Positions 1-9,817 of a stretch of DNA of 64,000 nucleotides are shown here, piece after piece. The notes below the pieces were generated by a model, which did not search any database, was not told the DNA's origin, and saw nothing but the letters and a program-made list of their open reading frames with translations. Where the stretch lies: positions 124,001 through 188,000 of the forward strand of contig NW_005198091.1 of the NCBI RefSeq assembly GCF_000372725.1. Direction: 5' to 3'. This DNA comes from Emiliania huxleyi CCMP1516. Taxonomy: Eukaryota; Haptophyta; Isochrysidales; Noelaerhabdaceae. Position 1 is the first letter of the stretch. Each line of letters starts with the position of its first letter. The position numbers and the translations under genes are program-made.

Positions 1-2042
1 TTGGCCACCCTGAGGCTGGGCGGCCTGAGGCTGGGCGGCCTGAGGCTGGGCGGCCTGAGGCTGGGCGGCCTGAGGCTGGGCGGCCTGAGGCTGGGCGGCC
101 GCCACGGAGGCGACCTGCACCTTCGGCGGCGGCGGCCTCTTCTCGCCGTGGCGCCAGCGGCAAGACTTGCCCTTGTGGCACTTTCCCTCGAGCCACGCCT
201 TGCACACCTCCTCCTTCTGCGGCTTTGGAGCCGCCGCCGCCGCCGCCGCGGGCGCCGTCAGGTCGACGGCGGCGCGCACCGGCTTGCGCTGCAGCACCCT
301 CAGCCGCGCCTCGGCCTCGTTCATGGCGCGGTGCAGCGACGCGTCCGGCAAGTCGCGCGACAGCTACGGGAGAGCGCGGCGGGGACGCGTCATGGACATG
401 TCACGGGCCGCGTCCGACCGGCGGGGCGCGCCACAACCTGGCGGGCCGAGTCGAGCAGCGCGCGCAGCTCGGGCGCCTTTGAGACGGAGCGGAAGCGCTC
501 GAGCATCGGCCGGAGCTCCGCCTCGCGCCTCGCCTCGAGCCGCTCCTCCACCTCGTGCACGCCTGCGGCAGAAGGCGAGGTGCGGCCGAGGTGCAGCCGA
601 GGATGCGGCCGAAGGTGCGGCGCACCGCAGTGCGAGCTCAGCTGCAGCGCGCCACCCACCGCCTCGAACCACTGCCCGCAGCGAGAGCAGCACGCGCCCC
701 ACGCCACCGCGCCACCACTCCTCGCTGCGATCTCGTCCGCCCGCCGCCGCTTCCGACGCAGCTCGAGCGGCGCCGCCGCCATCGCCTCCAGAGTCCACAG
801 CAGCCGCTGCCGCAGCTGCTGCTCCTCCGCCTCTGCCTCTGCCGGGGCGGCTTCTCGGGTGTCCGGAGCGGCGGGGACGTGATCGGCCGCCTCGCCGCCG
901 AGCCTCGGTCGCCGCCGCCCCGCCACCTCCTCGTCCATCTGTTCACACACACCATGCTGTGAAGAGGCGCTGCTCACGGCTCGGGCCGCCGCCGCAGCCG
1001 CCGCAGCCTCCACGTAGCTGACAGCCTTGCGCTTGCGCTGCGGCTTGTTGACCGCGACGCAGCCAGCCTCGCTCAGCCAGCCGGACGGCGTCGGCGCCCG
1101 CTCCCCCTCCGCGGCGGCCTCGCCCCCCCTCTCCCGCTCCTTGTCGCTCCCCTCCCCGAGCCCCTCCCCCCCTCCGCCCGCCTGCGCCGGCGCATCCTCA
1201 CCCTCGGGGCGGAGGACCGAGTCCGAGCCCAGCCACGCGAGGACGGCGTCGGCGGAGCGGAGCTCGACGGCGCCCGACGCGCTGCCCGCCACCGCGCTCG
1301 CGCGCACCACGCAGAAGGACCTCTCCTCCCCCACACCGCCCCAGCTGCTCGGATCGCCGTCGGCCGCAGCATCCGGCCGCGAACGCCGCGGACGCACCAG
1401 CTGGAAGGCGACGCTCGGCAGCCCGCTCAGCAGCTCCGACACAATCCCGTGCAGCGAAGTCGGCTGCGCCAGCCGCCGTGCCGCCGCGCCGTCGCCGCGG
1501 CCGCGAGAGCCCACGCCGCCGCTGCCGCGCGCGGCCGGCGGCCGGCCGCGGCCGCGCCCTCCCCGCCCCCCCCTCCCGCGCGCGCGCAAGCCGCCGCCGC
1601 TGGTGGGCCGGCCGAGGCTAGGGACCTGCGCCGGGTTGGTGTCTGTGAGAGACGCGTTCCGGATGGAGAAGGCCTCGTCGCCGACCCACATCTCGCACGC
1701 CGACGCGTAGAGCGACTTTTTCCGCGCCGGCATCTGCTTCTCCTTGAGCCACATGGAGAAGTACACGGGGGAGAGGGCGAGCCGGCCGCAGATGAAGGTC
1801 TGGTTCACGCCGCGCTCCTCCATCGCCTCGAGCACCAGCCGGATGATCTCTGTCTGGCTGCGGGTGGGCTCGGGCAGTTCGGTGACTTGGTCCTCCGAGA
1901 GCCGCGCAGGCTCGCTTACCTGCTCCGCGTCGATCTCGACAGCGTGGGAGGCACCGGCCTCGCCTGCGGGAGCGCTCGAGACGCTGTCCGGAGGGCCTGC
2001 GCCACCGCCGACCGGCGTTGTTTGTGCCTCCATTTCTCCCAC
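1..2042 (-). CDS. CCCH zinc-finger protein (3' end outside window)
   Basis: Minus-strand gene starting at 2042. Residues about 60-115 hold an HTH-like segment (NQTFICGRLALSPVYFSMWL) that resembles lambda-repressor/Cut-type folds; family not certain. A basic Gly/Arg tract follows, then a long A/E/Q-rich region with a CxxC...H pair (ACCSRCGQWF). The frame stops at 390, but a 41-bp GT-AG intron (404-364) restores a frame that runs off the left edge. That exon contains a clear C-x7-C-x5-C-x3-H finger (CKAWLEGKCHKGKSCRWRH) and then an AQPQA repeat tract. A second in-frame 39-bp intron (977-939) belongs to the hairpin-intron family described in the findings. The CCCH finger suggests RNA binding; the HTH-like part could bind DNA. 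Exact function unknown. It shares a 286-bp divergent promoter with the Fe-S gene at 2329. Confidence 0.72.
10..99. repeat. 15-bp tandem repeat x6 inside the CCCH gene
   Basis: Six exact copies of a 15-bp unit (CTGAGGCTGGGCGGC on the plus strand). Read on the minus strand in the CCCH frame it encodes AAQPQ repeats directly after the zinc finger, so it is a coding minisatellite. It starts near the window edge and may have more copies outside. Confidence 0.9.
939..977 (-). other. 39-bp hairpin intron (introner-like), CCCH gene
   Basis: Begins GTGAGCAGCGCCTCTTCACA and ends TGTGTGAACAG. TTCACA and TGTGAA can pair, placing a stem next to the 3' splice site. Length is divisible by three and lacks a stop, so it is invisible to simple ORF calling. 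Related copies lie in the sulfatase and chorein genes. Confidence 0.6.
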
Positions 2043-2209
2043 CGGCCAGCCCCGTTTCTTTTTCTCTTTCCTGTTGCAGGGAACTGAAGGGGGAGAGGGG
2101 AGGCCCAGCGAGGGGCTGCGGCTGGATCCTAGTGCGCGGATGGATGGACTAAAGACGCACTAAACAATACACCTAAGATCACTAAACCTCGCGATGCAAA
2201 GTCGCAGTG

Positions 2210-2253
2210 AACTCGCGCTAAATTTGCGCAGAATTCGCGCTATATTTGCGCTA
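2210..2253. promoter_or_regulatory. Four phased TYGCGC motifs in a divergent promoter
   Basis: Between the CCCH gene and the Fe-S gene lie four near-identical ~11-bp units with cores CTCGCGC, TTTGCGC, TTCGCGC, TTTGCGC. The spacing is close to one helical turn. The core resembles E2F/DP sites (TTTSSCGC), but which factor binds is inference. It is the only AT-rich island in the intergenic stretch 2043-2328. Confidence 0.4.
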
Positions 2254-2328
2254 AAGTTGTGGTGATACAGTAGGAATCCTAGATAAACACTTCACACCGC
2301 ACGAAATTTAGACCCAGCCTTCGGTGAC

Positions 2329-2754
2329 ATGCCTTCGCTCCTGCTGGCGATCATGACCTCGGCCCTCTCGCCGCGGCTCGGCGCTGCGCTGTATCCCAGC
2401 GCCGCCCGACCGCAGCCTGCTGCGCGGGCTGGTCGGCTGTGTGCCGCTGAGGCCGCCGCCCCAGTCCGAGTTGAGGTCTGTATGAACAAGTACTGCAAGA
2501 AGCGCGGCTCGGCAGCTACGCTCGAGCTTCTACAGCAGCTTGCGGACGGGCGCGACGATGTGCTCGTGGAGGTGGCGGATATGAGCCACACGGAGCACGG
2601 GTGCTTCGACGAATGCACAATGGGGCCGAATGTGCGCATCGGCGGCGACGGGCCGCGGACCGACTCGGCGCCCTTTGGAGCCGGAAAGGTCGTCAACGGC
2701 ATCAAGGGCGAGGACGCTGCGCAAGGACTGCTCGATACGGCGCTGAAAGAATAA
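2329..2754 (+). CDS. [2Fe-2S] thioredoxin-like ferredoxin protein, organelle-targeted
   Basis: 141 residues. The first ~45 are Ala/Arg/Ser-rich with a hydrophobic start (MPSLLLAIMTSAL), as expected of a plastid or mitochondrial leader. The core VEVCMNKYCKKRGS...CFDECTMGPNV carries four cysteines arranged as in thioredoxin-like [2Fe-2S] ferredoxins (Complex I 24-kDa-like fold): CxxxxC near the start and CxxxC before GPNV. An electron-transfer or Fe-S role is inferred from the family. Single exon. Transcribed away from the CCCH gene, with a promoter holding phased TYGCGC motifs. Confidence 0.7.
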   Translation: MPSLLLAIMTSALSPRLGAALYPSAARPQPAARAGRLCAAEAAAPVRVEVCMNKYCKKRGSAATLELLQQLADGRDDVLVEVADMSHTEHGCFDECTMGPNVRIGGDGPRTDSAPFGAGKVVNGIKGEDAAQGLLDTALKE

Positions 2755-2919
2755 CGTAAAGCACACGCGAAACACGCCAGACGCTTGGAGTCCGTCTCGA
2801 GCGGACTCTCTGTATATGTTACTGTATCCTCTCTAGAGGGCAAGGATGTTATTGGCTCTCGCCGTCTCCGTTCTTGCACAGAGAGCCCTCAGTGGTAATT
2901 TTGGGTTGTACATATCTGG

Positions 2920-3763
2920 TTAAACCTCGCGCGGCACCTCGTTCGGCGGCCGATCACGCAGTATTACAGAGATGCGGCGCGACTTTGGAGGTAGGCTCTG
3001 CCCCTCAAAGCTCGGCTGCAGCGGCAGCGAGTGCGCCCAGCGGTACCGCGCCTCGCCGCGCAGCACGTAGAGCGAGCGGCGGGGCAGGAGCAGCTCGAAG
3101 GCGGCGGCCGGGTCGGCCTCGTGCTGGAGCAGCATCACCGCGTGCGAGAGCAGCGACAGGCCGACGATGCTCTCGCCTACGACACAGCGGACGCAGCCTG
3201 GCGACACTTGCGAGACGCCGGGCGGTGGTCAGTCGCGGCCCGCCCGAGTACTCGACGTGGTCGACGTGCCGCGAAATCTCGCCGTGCGCCTCTAGGTCGA
3301 GGACGTGCACTGGAAGCAACTCTGCGCCCGACGGCAGCGCGGCGAGCGACGCCACTCGATCAAAGAGGCTGCGCGAGGCGGACGACCACGAGCGCAGCGG
3401 CCGCTGGAGCTCGCGGTAGTGTCGGATGACGCCGTCGAAGTGGCCCGCCTCGTATCGTCGCGCCCGGAGGTACCTGTCTGCCTCGGCTGCGAGCGCATCC
3501 TCCTCTGCGGGCGTGATCACGTCGGCGTGCAGCTCCACCGGCGGCCGCGCGGCGCCGCCGCGTACCTGCCCGACCGATGGACGCAGCAGGTCGAGTTCGG
3601 CGGGAGGTTCGAGACGTGCAACAGTACATCGTCGCCGCAGAGCACCGGCACGCCGCATGGCCGAGCATAGCATAAAAGCACGGCAGCCTGCGCGAGGTAC
3701 TGCGCGCGCCTCTCGATTCTGTCTGGTGAAGTCAATTCCGGACAGCCTGAGAGACTGGGCCAC
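2920..3763 (-). CDS. ALKBH7: ALKBH7-like Fe(II)/2-oxoglutarate dioxygenase
   Basis: Two exons (3763-3244 and 3176-2920) joined by a 67-bp intron with a GC donor and AG acceptor; splicing gives EYSG-ESIVGLSLLS with the frame kept, about 258 residues. Exon 1 has ITPAEEDALAAEADRYLRAR followed by the iron-binding HxD within RHVDHVEYSG. Exon 2 has GLSLLSHAVMLL, LLPRRSLYVLRGEARYRWAHS (distal iron His) and RRISVILRD (2-oxoglutarate Arg). These match ALKBH7, a mitochondrial AlkB homologue. An alternative start at 3658 (MRRAGALRRRCTVARL) gives a better mitochondrial leader and may be the true one. Confidence 0.78.
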
Positions 3764-3804
3764 CTCGCGCGCGTCGTGAGCGGAGCCGAGCAGACACCTT
3801 CCAC

Positions 3805-4798
3805 TCCGAGACCTCGAAAGAGCGGCCCAATGGGACTCGCAGAGGGTAACCTGGGCTGGGCAGGGCCTCTACTCGCCAGGTGCGGTCGTCAACCAAAAAT
3901 GGTAGCAAAGGAAAAAAGAAACTGGGAGATCACCCAGCGCAACGCGTGGCCGAGGATGGGTGGCGTGGCGCCGCGAGCGCCGCCAGTCGAGTAGTAGTAG
4001 GGTAGGCAGTAGAGGTAGTCGTCTCAGTAGTGTCCTGTCAGAGCGTCCCGTGTCGGTCAGGCAACGTCTGTCGGATGGTAGGAGAGAGTGCGTCGTGTGT
4101 CGTAGGAGTTAGTCCTGTCTGAGGAGGGGGGGGAGAGACGGAGAGGAGAGTCATTGAGCCTTGGCACCAGCCAGGCAGTTGTTTGGCCTTGGCATCAGCC
4201 GGGCATGTTGTTGATTTGGCCTTGGCATCAGCCCTGGCAGGCGGGCACGCGGGACATGCACAGGCGCCAAGGGGCGCAGCGCCGACAATCACGGCGGTGA
4301 TTGCGGCGCAGGTGGGGGGACGGGAAGTCCGTCGGCGTTGCCGGGGGCCCAAGGAAGCGCGAGGGAAAAATTCCGCCGCTGAGGGCGCTCGAGCGGCAAT
4401 AGCCGGGTGGAGGAGGGAGCGTGCCGGACGGGGCGTCGTCGCGCCGTCCGATGGTCTGCTGCCCCGCGCAGCAACCGTCGGGCGACGACCCGGGGGCCAA
4501 AAACCCGGCGACGACGGCGCTCTGGATGGGGCGTGACCTCCTGCCTCCAACCTCCTTCCTTTTTGAGCAGGTGTGACGCCGCGCGAGCGACGCTCCGAGA
4601 TCGCCCGAGATAGGCTGATAGCGCGGCGCGGCGGTGGGTGAGGTGGGGCGGGGTGGAGAGGCGTGGCGTGGAGCTCCGAGATCGCCCGAGATCGCGCGAG
4701 ATCGCCCGAGATCGCGCGGCGCGGCCCGAGGCGAGGTGGATGGGTTGGGAGCGAGGGGGCGGAAGTGATCAGTGCGGTAGATCGGTCAGTCGGGGCGC
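3805..4798. other. Intergenic region with short direct repeats
   Basis: No convincing gene. It holds GTAG-rich sequence near 3990-4035, three copies of a CCTTGGCATCAGCC-like unit (about 4158-4240), and alternating GAGATCGCCC/GAGATCGCGC units at 4676-4720. The long minus-strand frame here is proline/arginine-rich with no domain and is probably a GC artefact. It includes the promoter of the PHD/Tudor gene. Confidence 0.5.
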
Positions 4799-5188
4799 AT
4801 GAGCCGGACTTGTGGGCCGGACCACCCAAGTCCTTTATCTGCGTTGTTGAGCCAGGACTCAACATACTCGTTCTGTTGCCGTCCCAAACTGTCACTCCCC
4901 TCTCTCCCGGCCGGGGTGGGGCGCGCGCGGGGGCGGCGGGTGTGCGGCGAGTGTGCGGGATGTCTGTGGGCCCGAGAGCGATATGCCATGTCCGCCTTGC
5001 GTTGTTTCATAACATCGAAGGCTAAGCTCAAAAAGAGAAGCAGCGTCGGACAATCTCGATGCCCTGTGCCTCGGGTTCGTGCGTGCGTCGCCCATCTCTC
5101 TATTACCATTCTGCCGCACGAAGAGCCACAGCCCAGCCGCTCACTGGCGAGCGTAGACGAGCGAGAGCATAGGCTGGCCAGCGAGCTA

Positions 5189-7234
5189 ATGGAGTCGCAG
5201 GCGACGACGGTAGAGCGACAGGCTACCGGCGGCCCGACGGCGGAGCCACAGCTTGCCGGCGGCCCGAGCACGGAGGAGCTGGCAGCCTTGCCACGCATGG
5301 CCGAGCTGATGGATTCACTCGCAGCCGTAGCCGTGGATGCGCCCGACGCCTTTGCCCACTACAAGTTGCTCGTTGAGGCGCTCAGCGTTCCGAAACGACA
5401 CCCACGTCCGCGAAATGCGGGCAGTGCGGTGACGCCGACAAAGAAATGCGGCCAGTGCGGCGCCATCAATCCGACGGCGCGCAAAATCTGCTCTGCGTGC
5501 GGATCTTACATTATTCGGAAGGCAAGACCGCCACGCTTGCGACAGCGCAGCGACTCGCAACAGCAGGCACGCAGCGACCCTTGCGTTGCAAGAGCAGCGA
5601 AGGTGTGCCCCGCCTGCAGCGGGCAAAACGCCGTGCTGGCCCTTGCGTGCTCCTCATGCCGGGTCAAGTTCTCGGTCAGCCAGACGGCAGCGCTTGCCAG
5701 CAGGAGCGAGGACAAACCAACACCAGTGTATGCGGAGCTGGAGCCGCAGCCGCAGGTGGCCACGGGTGGGTCTGCGTGCGGGCCCGCCGTCTCTCGCAGT
5801 GCCCTTTTGCAGCTGCCCACCGGCTTGCAGGCCGTAGTGGTTCGTGATGCGCTCGCCGACCTCGGGCGGACCGTCGAGGCGTCAGCGGCAGCGACAGAGT
5901 GGCTGAGACGTGGCGGGATGGAGCAGCAGATCGCGCAGGAGCTGGCCTCCGACCCAGACCTCGCCGCCGACCCTCTCCGGAAGTTCGCCCAGGCGACGAT
6001 CGAATCGACCGAGGCGCTCGCCAAGGCGGTCCGTGACCAGATGGTGGTACTGGAGCTCTCGTCCAAGGCGGTGCTGGACGTGTCGAAAGCGGAGCTCGAG
6101 GCGGAGCTGCACCGGTGCAGGGTGGAGGAGAGGGAGCTTCTCCTCTCACTCTCATCGGCGGAGGCGGAGGGGCTGCAGAGCGGCACGGAGAGCGAAGCTT
6201 CGGACCCGGCGGCGGAGGCGGACTGCTTCTGTGGCACTGATCGCCACTTGCCGACCAGCAGCCTCCCTTTCGAAGGCGCGTGGGTCGCGTGCGACTCCTG
6301 CGACCGATGGTGCCACGGCGAGTGTGTCGGCCTCTCCAAGGCCGAGGCGGAGCAGCTGCAGCACTTCGTCTGCCCGCCGTGCGAGGCGGCGGCCGAAGGC
6401 GGGCAGCCAAAGGCACTTCGTCTGCCCGCGAGCGACACCGCCGCGGTCAAGTCGAGCCGTTCGCCCGTTCCTCGCCGCACGAGCCGCCGTGTCGGGTGCG
6501 CCGCCCCAGTGGCGAGGGCGACCCTCACGCGGTACGGTCGAGAGGTGCTCGGCCGGCGCGTGCGCATCTTTTGGCCGGAGGAGGACGCGTGGTACTCGGG
6601 ACGCGTCAAGGACGTGTCCCTGGTCGACGACACGCACTACGTCCTCTACGACGACGGCGAGACTCGGTGGGAGCCTCTCAGCACGGTGCTGTGGGAGCTA
6701 TACCCTGCCTCCTCGCCAGACGACGCCGCAGGCACGCGGCCGTCGGCGCCGGGACGTGCTGCGGCCAGGCAGCAGGCGGCAGTAGCACCTGTGGTGCTGG
6801 AGGCGGTGGCAGTCCGCTCTTCTCTCGCGCCGGCATCGCTCCACCCAGACGAGATTGTGGAGGCGATCGTGTGCGACGGCTGCGATGGCGAGTTCGAGCT
6901 GCCGCCGGGAACGACGGCACCCGAGGGCGAGTGGTTCTGCGCGGCGTGTGGCGCCGGCGCCAGGGATGGGGCGGAGCGCCGCAAGAGGCCGAGGTCGAGT
7001 GACGGTGCTTTCGGCTCGGCGATGGACGTCGACGTTGTGGACGGCTTCGAGTTTCGGTCGCAGGCCGGCCCGGCGATGGACGTCGACGTTGTGGACGGCT
7101 TCGAGTTTCGGTCGCACGCCTGCTCCAAGATCGCGGCAACACTACTCGGTTGTAAGCTCGTCTGTCTCGCGGCCGTGAGGGAATCAGAAGTAGGGGAAGT
7201 AGGGGCTAACGACGAAGCGCTTGGCCCTAGGTAG
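5189..7234 (+). CDS. PHD finger/Tudor-like chromatin-type protein with zinc ribbons
   Basis: Single open frame; I take MESQATTVERQ at 5189 as start because upstream sequence becomes AT-richer and less protein-like, although the frame is open from 4799. In order: two CxxC...CxxC ribbons (KKCGQCGAINPTARKICSACG and KVCPACSGQ...ACSSC); a helical segment (LADLGRTVEASAAATEWLRR...ELEAELHRCRVEERELLLSL) that may be coiled coil; a PHD finger (CFCGTDRH...VACDSCDRWCHGECVGLS...FVCPPC); a Tudor/SH3-like barrel (RVRIFWPEEDAWYSGRV...YDDGETRWEPL); and a second short PHD-like motif (IVCDGCDGEFELP...WFCAACG). It likely reads histone marks. An 18-residue C-terminal unit is duplicated. Confidence 0.78.
   Translation: MESQATTVERQATGGPTAEPQLAGGPSTEELAALPRMAELMDSLAAVAVDAPDAFAHYKLLVEALSVPKRHPRPRNAGSAVTPTKKCGQCGAINPTARKICSACGSYIIRKARPPRLRQRSDSQQQARSDPCVARAAKVCPACSGQNAVLALACSSCRVKFSVSQTAALASRSEDKPTPVYAELEPQPQVATGGSACGPAVSRSALLQLPTGLQAVVVRDALADLGRTVEASAAATEWLRRGGMEQQIAQELASDPDLAADPLRKFAQATIESTEALAKAVRDQMVVLELSSKAVLDVSKAELEAELHRCRVEERELLLSLSSAEAEGLQSGTESEASDPAAEADCFCGTDRHLPTSSLPFEGAWVACDSCDRWCHGECVGLSKAEAEQLQHFVCPPCEAAAEGGQPKALRLPASDTAAVKSSRSPVPRRTSRRVGCAAPVARATLTRYGREVLGRRVRIFWPEEDAWYSGRVKDVSLVDDTHYVLYDDGETRWEPLSTVLWELYPASSPDDAAGTRPSAPGRAAARQQAAVAPVVLEAVAVRSSLAPASLHPDEIVEAIVCDGCDGEFELPPGTTAPEGEWFCAACGAGARDGAERRKRPRSSDGAFGSAMDVDVVDGFEFRSQAGPAMDVDVVDGFEFRSHACSKIAATLLGCKLVCLAAVRESEVGEVGANDEALGPR
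7020..7127 (+). repeat. 54-bp in-frame tandem duplication
   Basis: Two copies of a 54-bp unit encoding AMDVDVVDGFEFRS plus four variable residues, near the C-terminus of the PHD/Tudor gene. The copies are almost identical, so the duplication is recent. Confidence 0.9.
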
Positions 7235-7451
7235 GGAGTAGGATATAAAGAAAAAAGAAACAAAGCGGAGATACCCGTGGTTGTTTTGTGTGTGTTAGTG
7301 CCAGTGCGCGCCAGTCCTGTGCCTCATGCGTCATGGGCGTCTTTTGTCTCTCCGGCTGTATGCAGTACGGCTGCGCGTACGGCTGCGGTGCTGTCTGTGT
7401 CTCCGCACTCCGGCCTCACAAGTCACATCTCGTTCCTCCCTCCAAGCACAC

Positions 7452-9056
7452 CTATTCTTTCACCGAACCTCGCAGTGATTTGCAGAGCCGTTTGTGCTCA
7501 CGCCAGTGGGCAGCCTGACATTCCCTGGAGCAATAGCCTACCGCCTCACAGCGTGCGCAAGCCTTCAGTCGGGTCACGGCGCCGCAGCTCGCGCAGGCAT
7601 TGCCTCGTTGCGGCTTCTGCAGTCGCAGATCCCTCATTAGATGATTCAAGGCCAGCTCAGCTCCCATATTGTTTCGTGCGGGAGCCTTCGGGTTCATCTT
7701 TGGCGCGATCCGACGGTCAAACAAATTCGTCTCGTACTCGACAATTTGATGTGTGTTGCCGGTCATGATCCAGGCACGTCCCGATGCCTTGTTGGCGGCA
7801 GCAGGGCTCGTCAGTTCATCGCCTTGCTGCTTGTCGAAGCCGAATGTATCGACAGCACCACACGCGCCGAACGCACATAGAAATGCATCCTGCATCTTCT
7901 CAAACTGCTTTGAATCTCGATACAGCCTGATGAGTAGCGAATAGACATAGTTTGTTGCGCTGTTGACGCTCGCTTCAGCTGCCGTCTGCGGGTACTGAGC
8001 GATCGCCAATTTCGCAGAATTGTAGACCACTTCAGCTTCACGCCACTGGCAAGCACGCTTGAAGGCGAGACCCAGGTAGGACCACCATGTGTACAAACCA
8101 CTTGGGCCACCAGGAACCCACATGTGGGGTTTGCGGGACGCGTGGGATACAGCTCGCTTGTAGACGTCGGCGGCTCTCAGAAATTCGCCCCGCGACTCAT
8201 AGTACTCGCCCAGCTTGCCACAGCTCAGCGTTGCGTCGATGGTCCAGGCATCGCCTTGCGTCATTGCGAGAGCCAGGTACGCTTCGATCTGCAAGCACAG
8301 CATCGATTCGCAAAGGTCCAACTCTGATGCCTTCAAAAGCTCCATGCGAACAAACTCGGAGAGTGCAAGAAACACATAAATCCGACGCTCCACTATAGCT
8401 GACTGCATCAGGGAATAGACAACGGCGCGGAGCACGTGTTTCTGCTCCTTGGCGGTGAGGTAGCACGGAGGAACGAGGTACGGGCCAATGTGAGTCCAAA
8501 CGACTGCTATGCTCGTGTCCCGCCCGTCTATGATCACGTGAGCTTTGAATGCCAGTGCATCCTCAGGAGGGACCCAAATGAAGACCAGCGCACCCCTTCC
8601 AAGCATCTCACGCCTCGGCTTCTCACCATACGGCACTGGTCCTTGACACGAAGCTACTCCGTCCTGTACCCAGCGGTCGACCTCCGGTGTGAACATCTGC
8701 CCATAAAGAAGGCGCACATCCACAATCGTGATGCGATTGCCACAAAGCGACTGCAAACTCTTAGCCAATCCTTGAGCAGCACTCCCCGAGAGCACCTGGT
8801 CTGTTTCTGGGAAGGTGCGATCCACGTAGGAAGGCACATCCCATGCGGTCCGCATACCCACACGCACGTTGGCAGGCTTGACGAGAATGGCTTCCGATTT
8901 GTCGTCCACTGCGTCAAGTTGAACTCCAAGCCGCTCTTTGTCTGGATCAAATGAGACTACGACGCCCGAGCGGTCGTTGAGCGCAGGCCGTGCAACGAGG
9001 CCTTGCAGCCTGATCCTGCGGCCAAGCAGCGCGTGCGAGGGTTCAATTCCTGCCAT
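7452..9056 (-). CDS. MYND zinc-finger protein with SH3-like N-terminus and TPR-like middle
   Basis: 534 residues, intronless. Residues ~10-65 (LQGLVARPALNDRSGVVVSF...RLGVQLD...ILVKPANVR) form a small SH3-like module also present in the gene at 43336-44853. The middle has helical repeats (GEYYESRGEFLRAADVYKRAV; YLGLAFKRACQWREAEVVYNSAK; NYVYSLLIRLYRDSKQFEKMQDA) consistent with TPRs. The C-terminus is a complete MYND finger (CASCGAVTRLKACARCEAVGYCSRECQ..HW..H..LC). MYND modules usually bind proline-rich partners. Target unknown. Lower GC than its neighbours. Confidence 0.8.
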   Translation of the reverse strand: MAGIEPSHALLGRRIRLQGLVARPALNDRSGVVVSFDPDKERLGVQLDAVDDKSEAILVKPANVRVGMRTAWDVPSYVDRTFPETDQVLSGSAAQGLAKSLQSLCGNRITIVDVRLLYGQMFTPEVDRWVQDGVASCQGPVPYGEKPRREMLGRGALVFIWVPPEDALAFKAHVIIDGRDTSIAVVWTHIGPYLVPPCYLTAKEQKHVLRAVVYSLMQSAIVERRIYVFLALSEFVRMELLKASELDLCESMLCLQIEAYLALAMTQGDAWTIDATLSCGKLGEYYESRGEFLRAADVYKRAVSHASRKPHMWVPGGPSGLYTWWSYLGLAFKRACQWREAEVVYNSAKLAIAQYPQTAAEASVNSATNYVYSLLIRLYRDSKQFEKMQDAFLCAFGACGAVDTFGFDKQQGDELTSPAAANKASGRAWIMTGNTHQIVEYETNLFDRRIAPKMNPKAPARNNMGAELALNHLMRDLRLQKPQRGNACASCGAVTRLKACARCEAVGYCSRECQAAHWREHKRLCKSLRGSVKE

Positions 9057-9143
9057 CGTGCGCCTTCTGGCTGGCGAGCCCAGACAAGGCGCTCCAACGA
9101 CGCGTCGCTCGCTCGGTGTCCGCTGTGTCGTCCGTGGTTTATG

Positions 9144-9620
9144 TCACAGACTAGCCTGCGCTACGCGCTCCGCCCCCCCGCAAGGTCCGAGCTGAGAAGA
9201 AATGCGCTCGGCGAGTGCGCGGGGCCTGGCTGGGGCTGCCGGGCTTGATCTCGAGACGACCCACGCGCCGGAGCGCGTGTAGTGCTTGAGCAGCCGGGCG
9301 GTAGCCGCAGGCTCCACCTCGAACGGTTGCTCGTCGAGCCACTCGCCGAAGGTGCCCTCGAGCCTCGTCTTGCTTGCGCGGCAGCCTTGAACTATTCGCC
9401 TAAGCCGTACGCGCGGCAAGCCCGGGATCCCCGGAAGAGTGCCTCATTCTGAATCTCCTCTGGCGTTTCGGAGTCGTAGCCGCAGACGGAGGAGCCGGCA
9501 GATGAGGCCCGCTTCGCAGGCGGCGCGCGTCGGGCGACGAGGAGCGGGACAGGAGCGGGACCGCCGCGGCGGCCCACCGCGTCGCCGCGCGCGGAATAAT
9601 AAATAAATCGCACACGCCAA
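9144..9620 (-). CDS. Weak minus-strand coding signal, unrecognised
   Basis: Between the MYND gene and SRP19 lie two overlapping minus-strand open stretches. One reads SSAGSSVCGYDSETPEEIQNEALFRG, the other RLEGTFGEWLDEQPFEVEPAATARLLKHY. Both have protein-like composition and could be neighbouring exons of one small gene divergent from SRP19. I could not fix the splice sites or the start and recognise no family. Confidence 0.25.
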
Positions 9621-9817
9621 ACGAGGGGTGGGAGAAGGGCAGGGTCCCGCCGAAAAGGAATTCTTAGTGCCAGTGCGCGCCAGTAGCTTGCGCATTGTTC
9701 TCCAAATTTTGCAAAATTCTTTTGCGACAACCCGTGCTGGAGACCTCCGCCTTCGGCGCGCCGCCTGCCTGCTGCCTGGTTTGCACGAGCGGGCTGCTGT
9801 CGTGTTACACGGCGGGC

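Noticed and set aside
4038-4895. Long minus-strand ORF (285 codons)
   Set aside because: Pro/Arg/Ala-rich, spans short direct repeats, no domain; a GC-composition artefact.
9030-9062. GGTTCAATTCC, a tRNA B-box-like sequence
   Set aside because: It lies over the MYND start codon, and no acceptor or anticodon stems can be formed around it.
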